A stretch of DNA of 18,386 nucleotides from Sulfurimonas sp. (GTDB taxonomy: Bacteria; Campylobacterota; Campylobacteria; Campylobacterales; Sulfurimonadaceae), in assembly GCA_024762705.1 (NCBI GenBank), contig JANTGW010000003.1, positions 1-18,386 of the forward strand, written 5' to 3'. The translations under genes were made by a program, and so were the position numbers. The notes under the pieces were generated by a model, which saw nothing but the letters and a program-made list of their open reading frames with translations, did not search any database and was not told where the DNA came from. Positions 1-7,665 of this stretch are shown here, in pieces (within the stretch, counting starts at the first letter, position 1; every line of letters starts with the position of its first letter).

Positions 1-2
1 TT

Positions 3-920
3 GCACCGCTTGCTTTAACTGACAAGCCTTACATAAGAGCGCTTCTTCTTTGTGGACTCAGCTTTATAGAACCTCTTGGCTGGAACTGGATGAAGATAGA
101 GCTTCTTTTCGTCAACAGTTATATAGGTGTTTACAAATATCAGCTTATCATTATTTTGCTCGCGCTTTCACTGCCTTCACTCATTAAAAACAAAACATAT
201 AGGTATTTGCCGTTGCTGCTTTTGGCTTTTGCCTTGAACCATGGTTATGCAAAACAATCGGATGCACCCCTCAAAATTAAGCTCGTTCAGACACAGATAC
301 CACAGGATGTAAAATGGAAACGAGAGTCGCTGTTGCCTACAGTATTAATGGCTTACCAGGAAATACAAAAAGCCATAAATGAGGGCTATGATATTGTCGT
401 TCTTCCCGAGTCTGTTTTTCCTTTGTTTATGAACAAAAATCCCAAGCTTATTGAAAACCTCAAAAAATTCTCTAAAAAAATCACCATAGTTGCCGGCTCA
501 CTTTTAAGTGAAAACGGATTGAACTACAATGTCACCTATATTTTCAGTAATGGAGACTATCAAGTTGCAAAAAAATTGGTGCTTGTACCCTTTGGCGAGT
601 ATATTCCTCTGCCAAAGTTTGCGCAAAAGTTCATCAATGAAACTTTTTTCAGCGGTGCGAGTGATTTCGTTACAGCCGACAAACCCACTGACTTTACAAT
701 AAAAGGCATCAAATTTAGAAATGCCATCTGCTATGAAGCTACATGTAAAGAACTTTATTCCGGTGATGTCAGGTATATGATCGCCATCAGCAACAATGCA
801 TGGTTTACTCCCTCCATTGAACCTACTTTGCAAAAACTGCTTTTAGAGTATTACGGAAGAAAGAACGGAGTGACGATTTATCACGCAGCAAACATGAATG
901 GAACAGGCGTAATCAAATAA
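3..920 (+). CDS. lnt: Apolipoprotein N-acyltransferase (3' part)
   Basis: This inner-membrane enzyme adds the third acyl chain to the N-terminal cysteine of lipoproteins. The reading frame is open from the left edge (codon phase begins at base 3), so the N-terminus and most membrane helices lie outside the window. An internal ATG at 90 is in frame but falls inside a conserved-looking stretch and is not the start. What is visible is one hydrophobic helix ending near base 240, then a periplasmic nitrilase-fold domain. The expected Glu-Lys-Cys triad is present: Glu in VVLPESVFP, Lys in KLVLVPFGEY and Cys in AICYEATC. The domain ends with NNAWF and AANMNGTG motifs typical of the family. The gene ends with TAA and ppk1 follows after 54 bases. 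About 305 codons are visible; family members are usually 400 residues or more, which fits a truncation by the window edge. Confidence 0.9.
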   Translation, partial: APLALTDKPYIRALLLCGLSFIEPLGWNWMKIELLFVNSYIGVYKYQLIIILLALSLPSLIKNKTYRYLPLLLLAFALNHGYAKQSDAPLKIKLVQTQIPQDVKWKRESLLPTVLMAYQEIQKAINEGYDIVVLPESVFPLFMNKNPKLIENLKKFSKKITIVAGSLLSENGLNYNVTYIFSNGDYQVAKKLVLVPFGEYIPLPKFAQKFINETFFSGASDFVTADKPTDFTIKGIKFRNAICYEATCKELYSGDVRYMIAISNNAWFTPSIEPTLQKLLLEYYGRKNGVTIYHAANMNGTGVIK

Positions 921-935
921 AAATAACTAATTCGC

Positions 936-941
936 TATAAT
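936..941 (+). promoter_or_regulatory. Putative -10 box of the ppk1 promoter
   Basis: A perfect TATAAT lies in the 54-base gap between lnt and ppk1, about 33 bases before the ppk1 ATG. No clear TTGACA lies upstream, which is usual for Campylobacterota vegetative promoters, where the -10 box carries most of the signal. This is an inference from motif and position only. Confidence 0.5.
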
Positions 942-974
942 AAGAAAAAATTAGCCGCTCAGGATTAAAAAAAT

Positions 975-3074
975 ATGATAAATCTTAAAAATCCAAATCT
1001 TTATCTGAACCGGGAGCTTTCCTGGTTACAATTCAACACGCGTGTACTCAAGCAGGCACAGGATGAATCCCTGCCTCTTTTAGAACGCTTAAAGTTCCTT
1101 GCTATTTACGGTACGAATCTTGATGAGTTTTATATGATTCGTGTTGCAGGACTGAAAAAACTCTTTGCAGCAGGCATCATTGTTTCCGGTGCCGACAGAC
1201 TGACACCGCTCCAACAACTTCGTGAAATCAGAAGCTATCTGCATCAAGAACAGCAGGTCGTAGAACACTGTAGAAGTGAGATCTTCAAGAAACTTGAGCC
1301 TCATGGTATCAGTGTAAAAACCTATGATGAAGTAAATAACCAAGACAAACATAAGCTCAACCAGTATTTTAATGAAAACATATACCCGGTAATTATTCCT
1401 ATTGCCGTTGATGCAACACACCCATTTCCACACCTAAACAATCTCAGTTTCGGACTGATCGTAAAGCTGCGTGATATTGACAATGAAAACATAGAACGTT
1501 TTGGAATCATTCGAGTTCCTCGTGTTTTAAACAGATTTGTAGAACTTGGTACTGGGACTTATGTTCCTATAGAAAGTGTTGTTCAAAAACATGTAGATGA
1601 ACTTTTCCCCGGTTACGAACTCATAAAATATGCACCATTTCGTGTCACACGAAATGCTGATATAGCCATAGAAGAAGAAGAAGCAGATGACTTTATGGAA
1701 ATTCTAGAAGAGGGACTAAAACTTCGTCGTAAAGGTGAAATGGTAAGGCTTGAAGTAGGCTCAAACGCCGATGATGAAATTATTAACTTCTTCAATCGTC
1801 ATGCGCACGTATACAAAGACGATATATACAAATACCATACATTTTTAAACCTTTCGAGTCTCTGGCAGATAGTCTCAAACAAAAACTTTGCACACCTTTT
1901 AGCCCCGACATTTCAGCCAAAGAACCTGTCTCCTTTTGAAAACAATGAAGATGTTTTTAGTATTTTGGAAAAACAGGATGTTTTGATGTACCATCCTTAT
2001 GAAAGTTTTGAGCCTGTAGTAAACCTCATACAACACGCGGCTAAGGATCCAGATGTTGTTTCTATCAAAATGACGCTCTATCGCTCAGGTACAAAATCTC
2101 CAATTGTAAAAGCCCTCATGGATGCAAGTGAATCAGGTAAACAGGTAACTGTTATGGTTGAGCTAAAGGCTCGATTTGATGAGGAAAACAACCTTATTTG
2201 GGCAAAAGCACTTGAAAAATCAGGAGCACATGTAATCTACGGAATTCAAGGCTTCAAAGTTCATGCAAAAGCAGCTTTGGTAACAAGACGAAAAAACGGA
2301 AAGCTAAAACAGTATGCACACTTAGGTACCGGAAACTACAATCCTTCAACTGCAAAAATATACACAGACATGAGCTATATGACAAGTAAGGACGCTGTTA
2401 CAAATGACCTGACACGCTTTTTTCACTTCCTTACAGGTTTTAGCAAAAAAGGGAAACTAAACGAACTCTATATGGCACCTTCACAAATCAAGCCAAAACT
2501 GCTTTCACTCATTCACAATGAAACAAGACAGGGAGAAAACGGACAGATTATTGCAAAAATAAATTCTCTGGTTGATGATGATGTCATCAGAGCACTATAC
2601 AAAGCCTCGATGGCCGGTGTAAAAATCGACCTGATTGTTCGCGGTATTTGCTGTTTAAAACCAGGGATTGAAGGTATCAGTGAAAATATCAGAGTAATTT
2701 CTATTTTAGGAAAGTATTTAGAACATGCCAGAGCATTTTATTTTAAAAATGATGCTTCTGAAGTTTATATCTCGAGTGCCGACTGGATGCCTCGAAACCT
2801 TGTGCGACGTATAGAGCTTTTAACGGCCATTAAAGATGAAGAAGCAAAGAACAAAATCATCCAAATACTCAAATTACAATGCTCTGACAATGCACTCTCA
2901 CATGAACTTCAAAGTGACGGTACATACATAAAAGTTAAACCTGAAGAAGGCGAAAAAGTCATAAATAACCATAAATTGCTCGAAGATTATGTCAACCGCA
3001 TAGCAAAAGCAACAAGAAAAGAGACTTCAACATATGTACAGCAGCTTGTAAACCGTCTTTTTATTGAGAGCTAA
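975..3074 (+). CDS. ppk1: Polyphosphate kinase 1
   Basis: PPK1 reversibly polymerises the gamma-phosphate of ATP into inorganic polyphosphate, a phosphate and energy store linked to stress survival. The 699-residue product has full family length. The N-terminal domain opens with the signature LNRELSWLQFN (about residues 11-21). Two phospholipase-D-like catalytic domains follow. The histidine expected to be autophosphorylated is H430 in GFKVHAKAAL, and the second conserved histidine is H584 in YLEHARAFYF. The nucleotide-binding region includes SIKMTLYRSG near residue 365 and HLGTGNYNP near residue 449. The start ATG is preceded by AGGA about ten bases upstream. The stop codon overlaps the ribosome binding site of the next gene, so the two genes are probably cotranscribed. 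A run of four GAA codons near base 1672 encodes an acidic patch and looks unremarkable. Confidence 0.97.
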   Translation: MINLKNPNLYLNRELSWLQFNTRVLKQAQDESLPLLERLKFLAIYGTNLDEFYMIRVAGLKKLFAAGIIVSGADRLTPLQQLREIRSYLHQEQQVVEHCRSEIFKKLEPHGISVKTYDEVNNQDKHKLNQYFNENIYPVIIPIAVDATHPFPHLNNLSFGLIVKLRDIDNENIERFGIIRVPRVLNRFVELGTGTYVPIESVVQKHVDELFPGYELIKYAPFRVTRNADIAIEEEEADDFMEILEEGLKLRRKGEMVRLEVGSNADDEIINFFNRHAHVYKDDIYKYHTFLNLSSLWQIVSNKNFAHLLAPTFQPKNLSPFENNEDVFSILEKQDVLMYHPYESFEPVVNLIQHAAKDPDVVSIKMTLYRSGTKSPIVKALMDASESGKQVTVMVELKARFDEENNLIWAKALEKSGAHVIYGIQGFKVHAKAALVTRRKNGKLKQYAHLGTGNYNPSTAKIYTDMSYMTSKDAVTNDLTRFFHFLTGFSKKGKLNELYMAPSQIKPKLLSLIHNETRQGENGQIIAKINSLVDDDVIRALYKASMAGVKIDLIVRGICCLKPGIEGISENIRVISILGKYLEHARAFYFKNDASEVYISSADWMPRNLVRRIELLTAIKDEEAKNKIIQILKLQCSDNALSHELQSDGTYIKVKPEEGEKVINNHKLLEDYVNRIAKATRKETSTYVQQLVNRLFIES

Positions 3075-3085
3075 GGAGTAAAACC

Positions 3086-3610
3086 ATGTTACATGTATAT
3101 AAAAACACAACTCCAAATATTGGGGAAAAAACCTGGATTGCATCCTCTGCAGATGTTATCGGTGATGTTAGCTGTGGTGAAGACTGCTCGATTTGGTTTG
3201 GCTGTGTCGTCCGCGGTGATGTCCACTATATAAAAATAGGCAACAGAGTGAATATTCAAGACTTGAGTATGATACATGTGACCCATTATAAAAAAGAAGA
3301 TAAGAGTGATGGAAATCCGACTGTTATTGGAGATGATGTCACTATAGGGCACCGGGTAATGCTTCATGGATGTACTATTGAAAAAGCTTGTCTTATCGGT
3401 ATGAGTGCAACTATTTTGGATGGTGCAGTTATCGGCAAGGAGAGTATTGTCGGAGCGGGTGCACTTGTTACAAAGAACAAAGTCTTTCCACCGCGCTCTC
3501 TCATCATGGGAACTCCTGCAAAAGTTGTCAGAGAGTTGAATGATGATGAAATCAAAGAGCTTTACGCTTCTGCTTCACGCTATGTAGAGTTTAAAAATGA
3601 TTACATGTAA
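3086..3610 (+). CDS. Gamma-carbonic-anhydrase-like hexapeptide protein
   Basis: A left-handed beta-helix protein of 174 residues, the YrdA/PaaY/gamma-class carbonic anhydrase family, probably a cytoplasmic homotrimer. Hexapeptide repeats run from about residue 12 to 145. The three expected metal-binding histidines are visible as H64 (in SMIHVTHY), H89 and H94 (in IGHRVMLHG), so metal binding is likely. The family includes true carbonic anhydrases and proteins with no measured activity, so catalysis is not assured. The C-terminal alpha-helix after residue 150 (ELNDDEIKELY) is typical. The start ATG has an excellent AAGGAG seven bases upstream that overlaps the ppk1 stop codon, which points to translational coupling with ppk1. 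The gene ends in the palindrome TTACATGTAA, which supplies the last codons and the stop. Confidence 0.85.
   Translation: MLHVYKNTTPNIGEKTWIASSADVIGDVSCGEDCSIWFGCVVRGDVHYIKIGNRVNIQDLSMIHVTHYKKEDKSDGNPTVIGDDVTIGHRVMLHGCTIEKACLIGMSATILDGAVIGKESIVGAGALVTKNKVFPPRSLIMGTPAKVVRELNDDEIKELYASASRYVEFKNDYM
3601..3610. repeat. Palindrome TTACATGTAA, copy 1
   Basis: A perfect 10-bp palindrome covering the last two sense codons and the stop of the gamma-carbonic-anhydrase-like gene. It is one of five identical copies in the window. Confidence 0.8.
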
Positions 3611-3631
3611 CTTGTACATTACATCTTTTTT
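3605..3631 (+). terminator. Weak terminator-like hairpin after the ppk1 unit
   Basis: ATGTAA (3605-3610) and TTACAT (3619-3624) form a 6-bp stem with an 8-base loop, followed by C and six T residues (3626-3631). It lies between two convergent genes. The stem is short and A+T-rich, so termination strength is doubtful, but placement and the T-run fit a Rho-independent terminator. Confidence 0.4.
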
Positions 3632-4076
3632 ATACTTTTAAAGTATTTTCCCATATCCCGTGTAAGCTACATTTACTCACAGCACGGAGCTCTTTTAAGC
3701 CTTCTTTTTTAACTTTTGCTGCCAAATACCCAGTAGATATTACGGGCTGAATAGACTCAGATGCAACTTTTTTCCCGTTTGCATACAGTTCGATTTCATA
3801 TATCCAGTGTCCTTCAACGCTAGGGTGTATATGACCATCTTCTCCTGTCACCACACTTACAGTCATATAACCGTTTTTATCAACATCACCAAGAGAAATT
3901 TCCGGAGTATGCTTTAATTCTCCAGCAGTTGGGTGAGCAGGATCTTTCTTTTTCATTTTTATTGTATTTACTATTTTTTTCATCTCTTCTTTAGTAAATC
4001 CACATACTTCTTTGGCTGATGCATATGTAGCAGCTAATCCCAACAGTGACAATTTTAATGCAGTTCTTCTTTTCAT
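3630..4076 (-). CDS. Tat-exported superoxide-reductase-like iron protein
   Basis: A 148-residue protein with the desulfoferrodoxin/neelaredoxin ferrous-iron domain. That domain reduces superoxide to hydrogen peroxide at a mononuclear Fe(His)4(Cys) centre. All five expected ligands are visible: H56 in GELKHTPE, H84 and H90 in HPSVEGHWI, and C136 and H139 in CSLHGIW. There is no N-terminal four-cysteine desulforedoxin domain, so it resembles one-iron (class II) enzymes. The N-terminus, MKRRTALKLSLLGLAATYAS, combines a twin-arginine motif with a hydrophobic segment and an A-S-A cleavage site, so the protein is predicted to be exported to the periplasm. The ATG at 4076 is preferred because AAAGG lies just upstream and the Tat signal begins there; a longer in-frame start at 4145 would bury the signal. 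It is transcribed in the same direction as argJ, 123 bases downstream. Activity is inferred from the ligand pattern. Confidence 0.78.
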   Translation of the reverse strand: MKRRTALKLSLLGLAATYASAKEVCGFTKEEMKKIVNTIKMKKKDPAHPTAGELKHTPEISLGDVDKNGYMTVSVVTGEDGHIHPSVEGHWIYEIELYANGKKVASESIQPVISTGYLAAKVKKEGLKELRAVSKCSLHGIWENTLKV

Positions 4077-4099
4077 TTCAATACCTTTTTTTTTCTTCG

Positions 4100-4105
4100 A
4101 TTCTA
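4100..4105 (-). promoter_or_regulatory. Putative extended -10 box of the superoxide-reductase-like gene
   Basis: On the minus strand TAGAAT is preceded by TGA, giving an extended -10 pattern about 24 bases before the ATG. Nine consecutive A residues lie between it and the Shine-Dalgarno site. This would let the gene be expressed independently of argJ. It is a motif match only. Confidence 0.35.
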
Positions 4106-4199
4106 TCACCTGTCGTATTAAAAGAACATAAATGGTTTTTTGCAAAAAAAGATTTCAGATAAACACAGACGCTATAATCTTAAGCTATGCAATAAATCT

Positions 4200-5378
4200 T
4201 TACGTTCTGTAGTCCGCATTGATTTTTACGTACTCATAGCCCAAGTCACAACCAAAGGCCGTGAACTTTCCATCTGCTATGCCTAAATCACAGTAAATAG
4301 TAAATGCGTCCCTTTTCATAATCTCGCCGGCTTTTCTCTCCATAGCCTCATCAAAATGTAATTCGCCTCTGTCATAAACACAAACATCTTCAAAAGAGAT
4401 ACGTAGCGTCTCTTCCTCTGCCATAGCACCACTTGCACCAACTGTTGAGGCGATTCTTCCCCAGTTTGGATCTTCGCCGTACAAAGCAGTTTTTACAAGC
4501 AGAGAATTTGTGAGTGCTTTGGCGACAATCTCTGCCTCTGCATCATTTTTTGCCCCGCTGACTTCATAAGTGACTAGTTTTGTAGCCCCCTCTCCGTCTC
4601 TTACCATTTCACGTGCCAAAAAGCGCATGATTTCATACAGAGCTTTACTGAATGCTTCTTTATTGTATGCTCCACTTTTTGCATTACTTAACAGCATAAC
4701 CGTATCGTTTGTAGAGGTATCGCCGTCTACACTTGCCGCATTAAAAGTCGTTTTTACATTTTCATTCAATATGTTTTGCATTTCTGCTTTGTCGACTTTT
4801 GCATCCGTAGTAATAAAACACAGCATCGTAGCCATAGCAGGATTAATCATTCCTGCCCCTTTGGCCATTGCACCTATGTGAAATGCACTGCCGTCATTTA
4901 GTTCAATCTTATAAGCTATTTGCTTTGAAAAAGTGTCTGTCGTCATGATTGCTTTGGCTGCTGCATCTGCATCTTTTTTACTCAGATCAAAAAGCTTTGC
5001 TCCGTTTATGATCTTCTCTTTTGGAAGTCTGACACCTATGACTCCTGTTGAACTCATCACCGGATTTGCAACTTCTTTTGGCAGTGTAGCCAAAATTTCA
5101 TCAATGTCTTTTATACCCGCTTTGCCTGTCATAGCATTTGCATTTTTGGAATTGATAAGCACAAAGTTCGTTTGAAACTCTCCTTTTGCCCTAAAATGTC
5201 TTATGGGTGCAGCTGTCATCTTGTTTGTTGTAAAGGTTGAGGCTATTTCACATAAGGTATCACTGTAGACAAAGGCCATATCTTTGGCACCATTTGGCTT
5301 TAACCCCGCACTTATACCATCTGCATAAAAACCTTCTGCAGCACAAACGCCACCATCAATTTTTGTCAACTTATACAA
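4200..5378 (-). CDS. argJ: Bifunctional glutamate N-acetyltransferase / ornithine acetyltransferase
   Basis: ArgJ transfers the acetyl group from N-acetylornithine to glutamate, recycling it in arginine biosynthesis; bifunctional forms also use acetyl-CoA. The 392-residue product has normal family length. The precursor cleaves itself at a conserved Ala-Thr bond, seen here as A183-T184 in [10 protein letters not shown], and the new N-terminal threonine is the nucleophile. The preceding KGAGMINP and the later NDTVMLL, DPNWGRI and CDLG motifs also fit. The start is TTG, supported by an AAGGAG seven bases upstream and by N-terminal residues typical of the family. It overlaps the 3' end of the potassium channel gene by 8 bases, implying translational coupling. 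Whether it is mono- or bifunctional cannot be decided from sequence alone. Confidence 0.95.
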   Translation of the reverse strand: MYKLTKIDGGVCAAEGFYADGISAGLKPNGAKDMAFVYSDTLCEIASTFTTNKMTAAPIRHFRAKGEFQTNFVLINSKNANAMTGKAGIKDIDEILATLPKEVANPVMSSTGVIGVRLPKEKIINGAKLFDLSKKDADAAAKAIMTTDTFSKQIAYKIELNDGSAFHIGAMAKGAGMINPAMATMLCFITTDAKVDKAEMQNILNENVKTTFNAASVDGDTSTNDTVMLLSNAKSGAYNKEAFSKALYEIMRFLAREMVRDGEGATKLVTYEVSGAKNDAEAEIVAKALTNSLLVKTALYGEDPNWGRIASTVGASGAMAEEETLRISFEDVCVYDRGELHFDEAMERKAGEIMKRDAFTIYCDLGIADGKFTAFGCDLGYEYVKINADYRT

Positions 5379-6501
5379 ATTTCAGCTCCTTAGGTTTGAC
5401 TCTTTTGGAAATCAAATCTTTTGTTATTTTAATCCCCTCTTGTGTTCCTATTACTAATAGTTTGGATTCGCTTGTTATTAAAGTATCACCTTTTGGCATG
5501 CCAATGAGTTTTCCGTCAGTTCTTGTAATTCCTATAATAGAAGTATTTGCAATCTCACGGATATGCGTTTCTTTTAGCTTTTTCAGCACTGCCCAGCTGT
5601 AACGAGGCACTGTAATTTCCTGCATATCTAGAGGGTTGTCACTTTTATATAAAAACTCTTCAAGCAGATTTTCCATATCTGGACGTGCTGCCATTGCTGA
5701 AACACGTTGTGCTGTCAGCTTTGTTGGAGAGACAACAGTGTCTGCACCAAGTTTTTTCAGTTTTTCTACATCACTCATACTCTCAGCAGATGAGATTATA
5801 TAATAAGGACGAGGTAAATGATGCTCTTTTTCAAAAAGTCTGACAGAAGCGATCAAAGCAATATTGTCAGCAATAGAATCAGACAGAGTTATTAAACCTT
5901 TTGCAGATGAGAGATGGGCTTTTAACATTGAAAGCTCGGCATGTGGTTCAGCCTGTAAAAAATATGGATATTTATATTCTAGTGCCCACTCATGAACTTC
6001 AGGTCTGGGATCAATCACAATAAAAGGAATGTGATTTTTTCGCAACTGTTTTGTTACTTCGATTGTATAATCATTATGATAACATACAACAAAGTGCTTT
6101 TTGAGTCTTGCTATTTTATACAGCATTCTTCTCTCCTTCATTATGGCAACGATATGCCCCTTGTTAAGTTCCGTAACCAAAATACCGATTGCACTTGAAA
6201 ATACAGCAAAACCTGCAATAATCAAGTTGATAGTAAAAATTCTTCCTGTATTGGAAATGGGTGCAATCTCACCAAAGCCGACGGTTGTAAAAGTTATCGC
6301 TGTCTGATAAATTGCATCCATTATAGTAAAGTTGTCTATAATAACATATCCGGATGTACCGATCAACATTACAAGTACAGTTAGAAGTAAAGGTAAGCGA
6401 AAAGCTTTTAGATGGGAATAAACTTCAGGAAGAAGTTTGGGGTCAGGTTTGGGAGGACTCTCCCAATTGAGGAATTTGCGAATCCTTGATAAAAGATTCA
6501 A
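5371..6501 (-). CDS. Kch-type potassium channel with RCK (TrkA) domains
   Basis: A 376-residue inner-membrane ion channel of the two-helix pore type. The first membrane helix is about residues 36-57, a pore helix and the potassium selectivity filter T73-V-G-F-G77 follow, and the second helix is about 88-110. The cytoplasmic part carries an RCK-N (TrkA-N) domain, about 134-265, and an RCK-C domain, about 293-376. The usual Rossmann glycine-rich loop is degraded: the stretch after the first beta strand reads [10 protein letters not shown] instead of a GxGxxG pattern, so ligand binding may differ from NAD-binding relatives. A Kch-type gene beside rpmB is also what I recall from Helicobacter pylori (HpKchA), which supports orthology. 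The start is TTG with AGGA upstream, 15 bases after the rpmB stop; the gene overlaps argJ at its 3' end. Confidence 0.88.
   Translation of the reverse strand: MNLLSRIRKFLNWESPPKPDPKLLPEVYSHLKAFRLPLLLTVLVMLIGTSGYVIIDNFTIMDAIYQTAITFTTVGFGEIAPISNTGRIFTINLIIAGFAVFSSAIGILVTELNKGHIVAIMKERRMLYKIARLKKHFVVCYHNDYTIEVTKQLRKNHIPFIVIDPRPEVHEWALEYKYPYFLQAEPHAELSMLKAHLSSAKGLITLSDSIADNIALIASVRLFEKEHHLPRPYYIISSAESMSDVEKLKKLGADTVVSPTKLTAQRVSAMAARPDMENLLEEFLYKSDNPLDMQEITVPRYSWAVLKKLKETHIREIANTSIIGITRTDGKLIGMPKGDTLITSESKLLVIGTQEGIKITKDLISKRVKPKELKFV
5386..5391 (-). promoter_or_regulatory. Ribosome binding site that fixes the argJ TTG start
   Basis: AAGGAG on the minus strand, spaced seven bases from the TTG codon at 5378-5376 and located inside the upstream channel gene. 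No ATG or GTG lies nearby in the correct frame, so this site decides the start. Confidence 0.75.
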
Positions 6502-6516
6502 AACTAATTCCTGTAT

Positions 6517-6705
6517 TTACGAATTTTTCTTAAGTGTGCGTAATTCTTTTGCAGAAATCTTAATCTTTTTCGTTGTACCATCTTCTAATGTGATACGCAC
6601 TGTTCTTAGGTTTAATAAAAAACGACGCTTTGTTCTGTTTTTTGCGTGAGATACATTGTTCCCACTCATAGGGCCTTTGCCGCTAATAGCACATCTTCTT
6701 GCCAT
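6517..6705 (-). CDS. rpmB: 50S ribosomal protein L28
   Basis: A 62-residue basic ribosomal protein. The N-terminus [20 protein letters not shown] is the classic L28 signature, followed by a basic middle ([14 protein letters not shown]) and a C-terminal [12 protein letters not shown]. The start at 6705 has AAGGAT nine bases upstream; an in-frame ATG 45 bases earlier adds residues unknown in the family and is rejected. Unlike some L28 proteins it shows only one cysteine, so no zinc ribbon is expected. It is the first gene of a minus-strand run with the potassium channel and argJ genes, and it is divergent from the HDOD gene. Confidence 0.96.
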   Translation of the reverse strand: MARRCAISGKGPMSGNNVSHAKNRTKRRFLLNLRTVRITLEDGTTKKIKISAKELRTLKKNS

Positions 6706-6740
6706 TTTAGTATCCTTGAATGATATTTTTAAAGTTGCGA

Positions 6741-6746
6741 ATTGTA
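6741..6746 (-). promoter_or_regulatory. Putative -10 box of the rpmB promoter
   Basis: TACAAT on the minus strand (5 of 6 matches to TATAAT), about 36 bases before the rpmB ATG. A weak TTGTAG lies 16 bases further upstream as a possible -35 element. This is motif evidence only. Confidence 0.45.
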
Positions 6747-6791
6747 TCAAATAAAAGCAAAACTACAACTTAAGCCAACTTTATTTTTTAC

Positions 6792-6830
6792 GCTGGAACT
6801 TTCTTTATATATATTTTATCTTATTCCAGC
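6792..6830. repeat. Inverted repeat GCTGGAA / TTCCAGC in the divergent intergenic region
   Basis: GCTGGAA (6792-6798) and TTCCAGC (6824-6830) are perfect 7-base inverted arms around 25 bases that are almost all A and T. The right arm directly abuts the putative -10 box of the HDOD gene. The arms stand out in composition from the surroundings and could be an operator or a cruciform or hairpin element. The regulator, if any, is unknown. Confidence 0.45.
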
Positions 6831-6836
6831 TAAAAT
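6831..6836 (+). promoter_or_regulatory. Putative -10 box of the HDOD-cheX operon
   Basis: TAAAAT on the plus strand, 31 bases before the proposed TTG start of the HDOD gene and immediately after the right arm of an inverted repeat. It matches the -10 consensus at 5 of 6 positions. Confidence 0.4.
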
Positions 6837-6867
6837 ATATGCAATATTCAATAAAAAGTAGCACAAC

Positions 6868-7665
6868 TTGATTACAGTAAACCAAATAGACTCATTTATA
6901 GAAAAAATACCACCCTCACCAAAAATTTTAAAAGAAACAATCTCTTTACTCAACGAAGGAGATTTGGTTAAAGCTGCCCAAGTAGGCAAACAAGACTCTG
7001 CTCTCAATGCATATTTAACAGATCTGGTCAATAAACCTATTTATGGTTTTCGCAATGAGGTAAATGACATTTCACAGATATTCGGAATACTCGGTGTCTC
7101 AAAATCACAACAGGCGACCTATAATTATATGATATCTTTACTCTCGCCTTCTAAATGGAAGCTCTTCAACCTAAACAAAAACTCTTTTTACGATCTACAG
7201 GCTCAACTCTCTGCAAATTGGCAAAAAATCACCACACATCTCGAGATTGATGACAAAGACATTCAAAGTTCCATCTCTTTACTTCCGGCAAGCATTATAG
7301 TCTCAGAAGCACTGTTTTGTGAAAAACTCGAAGATGTGAAGCTTTTAAGAAGTGTAGATGAAATTGATTTAAATACGATCTTGCAAAGGTTATGTGGTAT
7401 GGATCTTTTTGACATATGTGAGCGTATTGCCAAAAAATGGGAAATGCCTCAAAAGCTTACACAAATTGTTCAAGCATCATCCGGACTAAGACCTTCTGAA
7501 GATGAAGCTATCAACAGACTCGGAAAATGGATGCATTTACTTCTTTTTTATACTCTGTCAAAACCTCTGTTTATTGAAGCCGGTTTAAATGATTTTATTG
7601 ATTTTCAAATTGATTATGTAAGTGATATATATGATGATTTCTCAAAAGTTATGGAGGTTTCATGA
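6868..7665 (+). CDS. HDOD domain protein
   Basis: A 265-residue soluble protein with an HDOD domain over most of its length (about residues 8-200). HDOD domains are relatives of HD phosphohydrolases that usually lack catalytic metal ligands and act in signalling. The typical pattern is visible: IPPSPKILKETISLL, then DLVKAAQV, DLVNKPIYGF and ISQIFGILG. No HD metal-binding pair is seen in the expected place, so a non-enzymatic role is likely. The proposed start is TTG with only a weak purine-rich site upstream; the next in-frame ATG would cut the domain, so TTG is retained with some doubt. Its TGA stop overlaps the ATG of the downstream CheX-domain gene in an ATGA arrangement, so the two are translationally coupled and probably work together. 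Confidence 0.8.
   Translation: MITVNQIDSFIEKIPPSPKILKETISLLNEGDLVKAAQVGKQDSALNAYLTDLVNKPIYGFRNEVNDISQIFGILGVSKSQQATYNYMISLLSPSKWKLFNLNKNSFYDLQAQLSANWQKITTHLEIDDKDIQSSISLLPASIIVSEALFCEKLEDVKLLRSVDEIDLNTILQRLCGMDLFDICERIAKKWEMPQKLTQIVQASSGLRPSEDEAINRLGKWMHLLLFYTLSKPLFIEAGLNDFIDFQIDYVSDIYDDFSKVMEVS

Noticed and set aside
1671..1685. GAA repeat in ppk1 as a phase-variable tract
   Set aside because: Only about four units; it encodes an acidic run in an intact full-length enzyme, and triplet changes would not shift the frame.
4077..4145. Longer N-terminus for the superoxide-reductase-like gene (in-frame ATG at 4145)
   Set aside because: It would place 23 residues before the twin-arginine signal peptide; the ATG at 4076 has its own AAAGG site.
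5237..5602. Open frame of 121 codons opposite argJ and the potassium channel gene
   Set aside because: It spans two real genes on the other strand and shows no family features.
6706..6750. Longer N-terminus for rpmB
   Set aside because: L28 proteins begin MARRC or similar; the ATG at 6705 has AAGGAT upstream, and the extension overlaps the likely promoter leader.
6793..6812. Sigma-54 promoter suggested by TGGAA in the rpmB-HDOD gap
   Set aside because: No GC dinucleotide at the required spacing after the GG on either strand.
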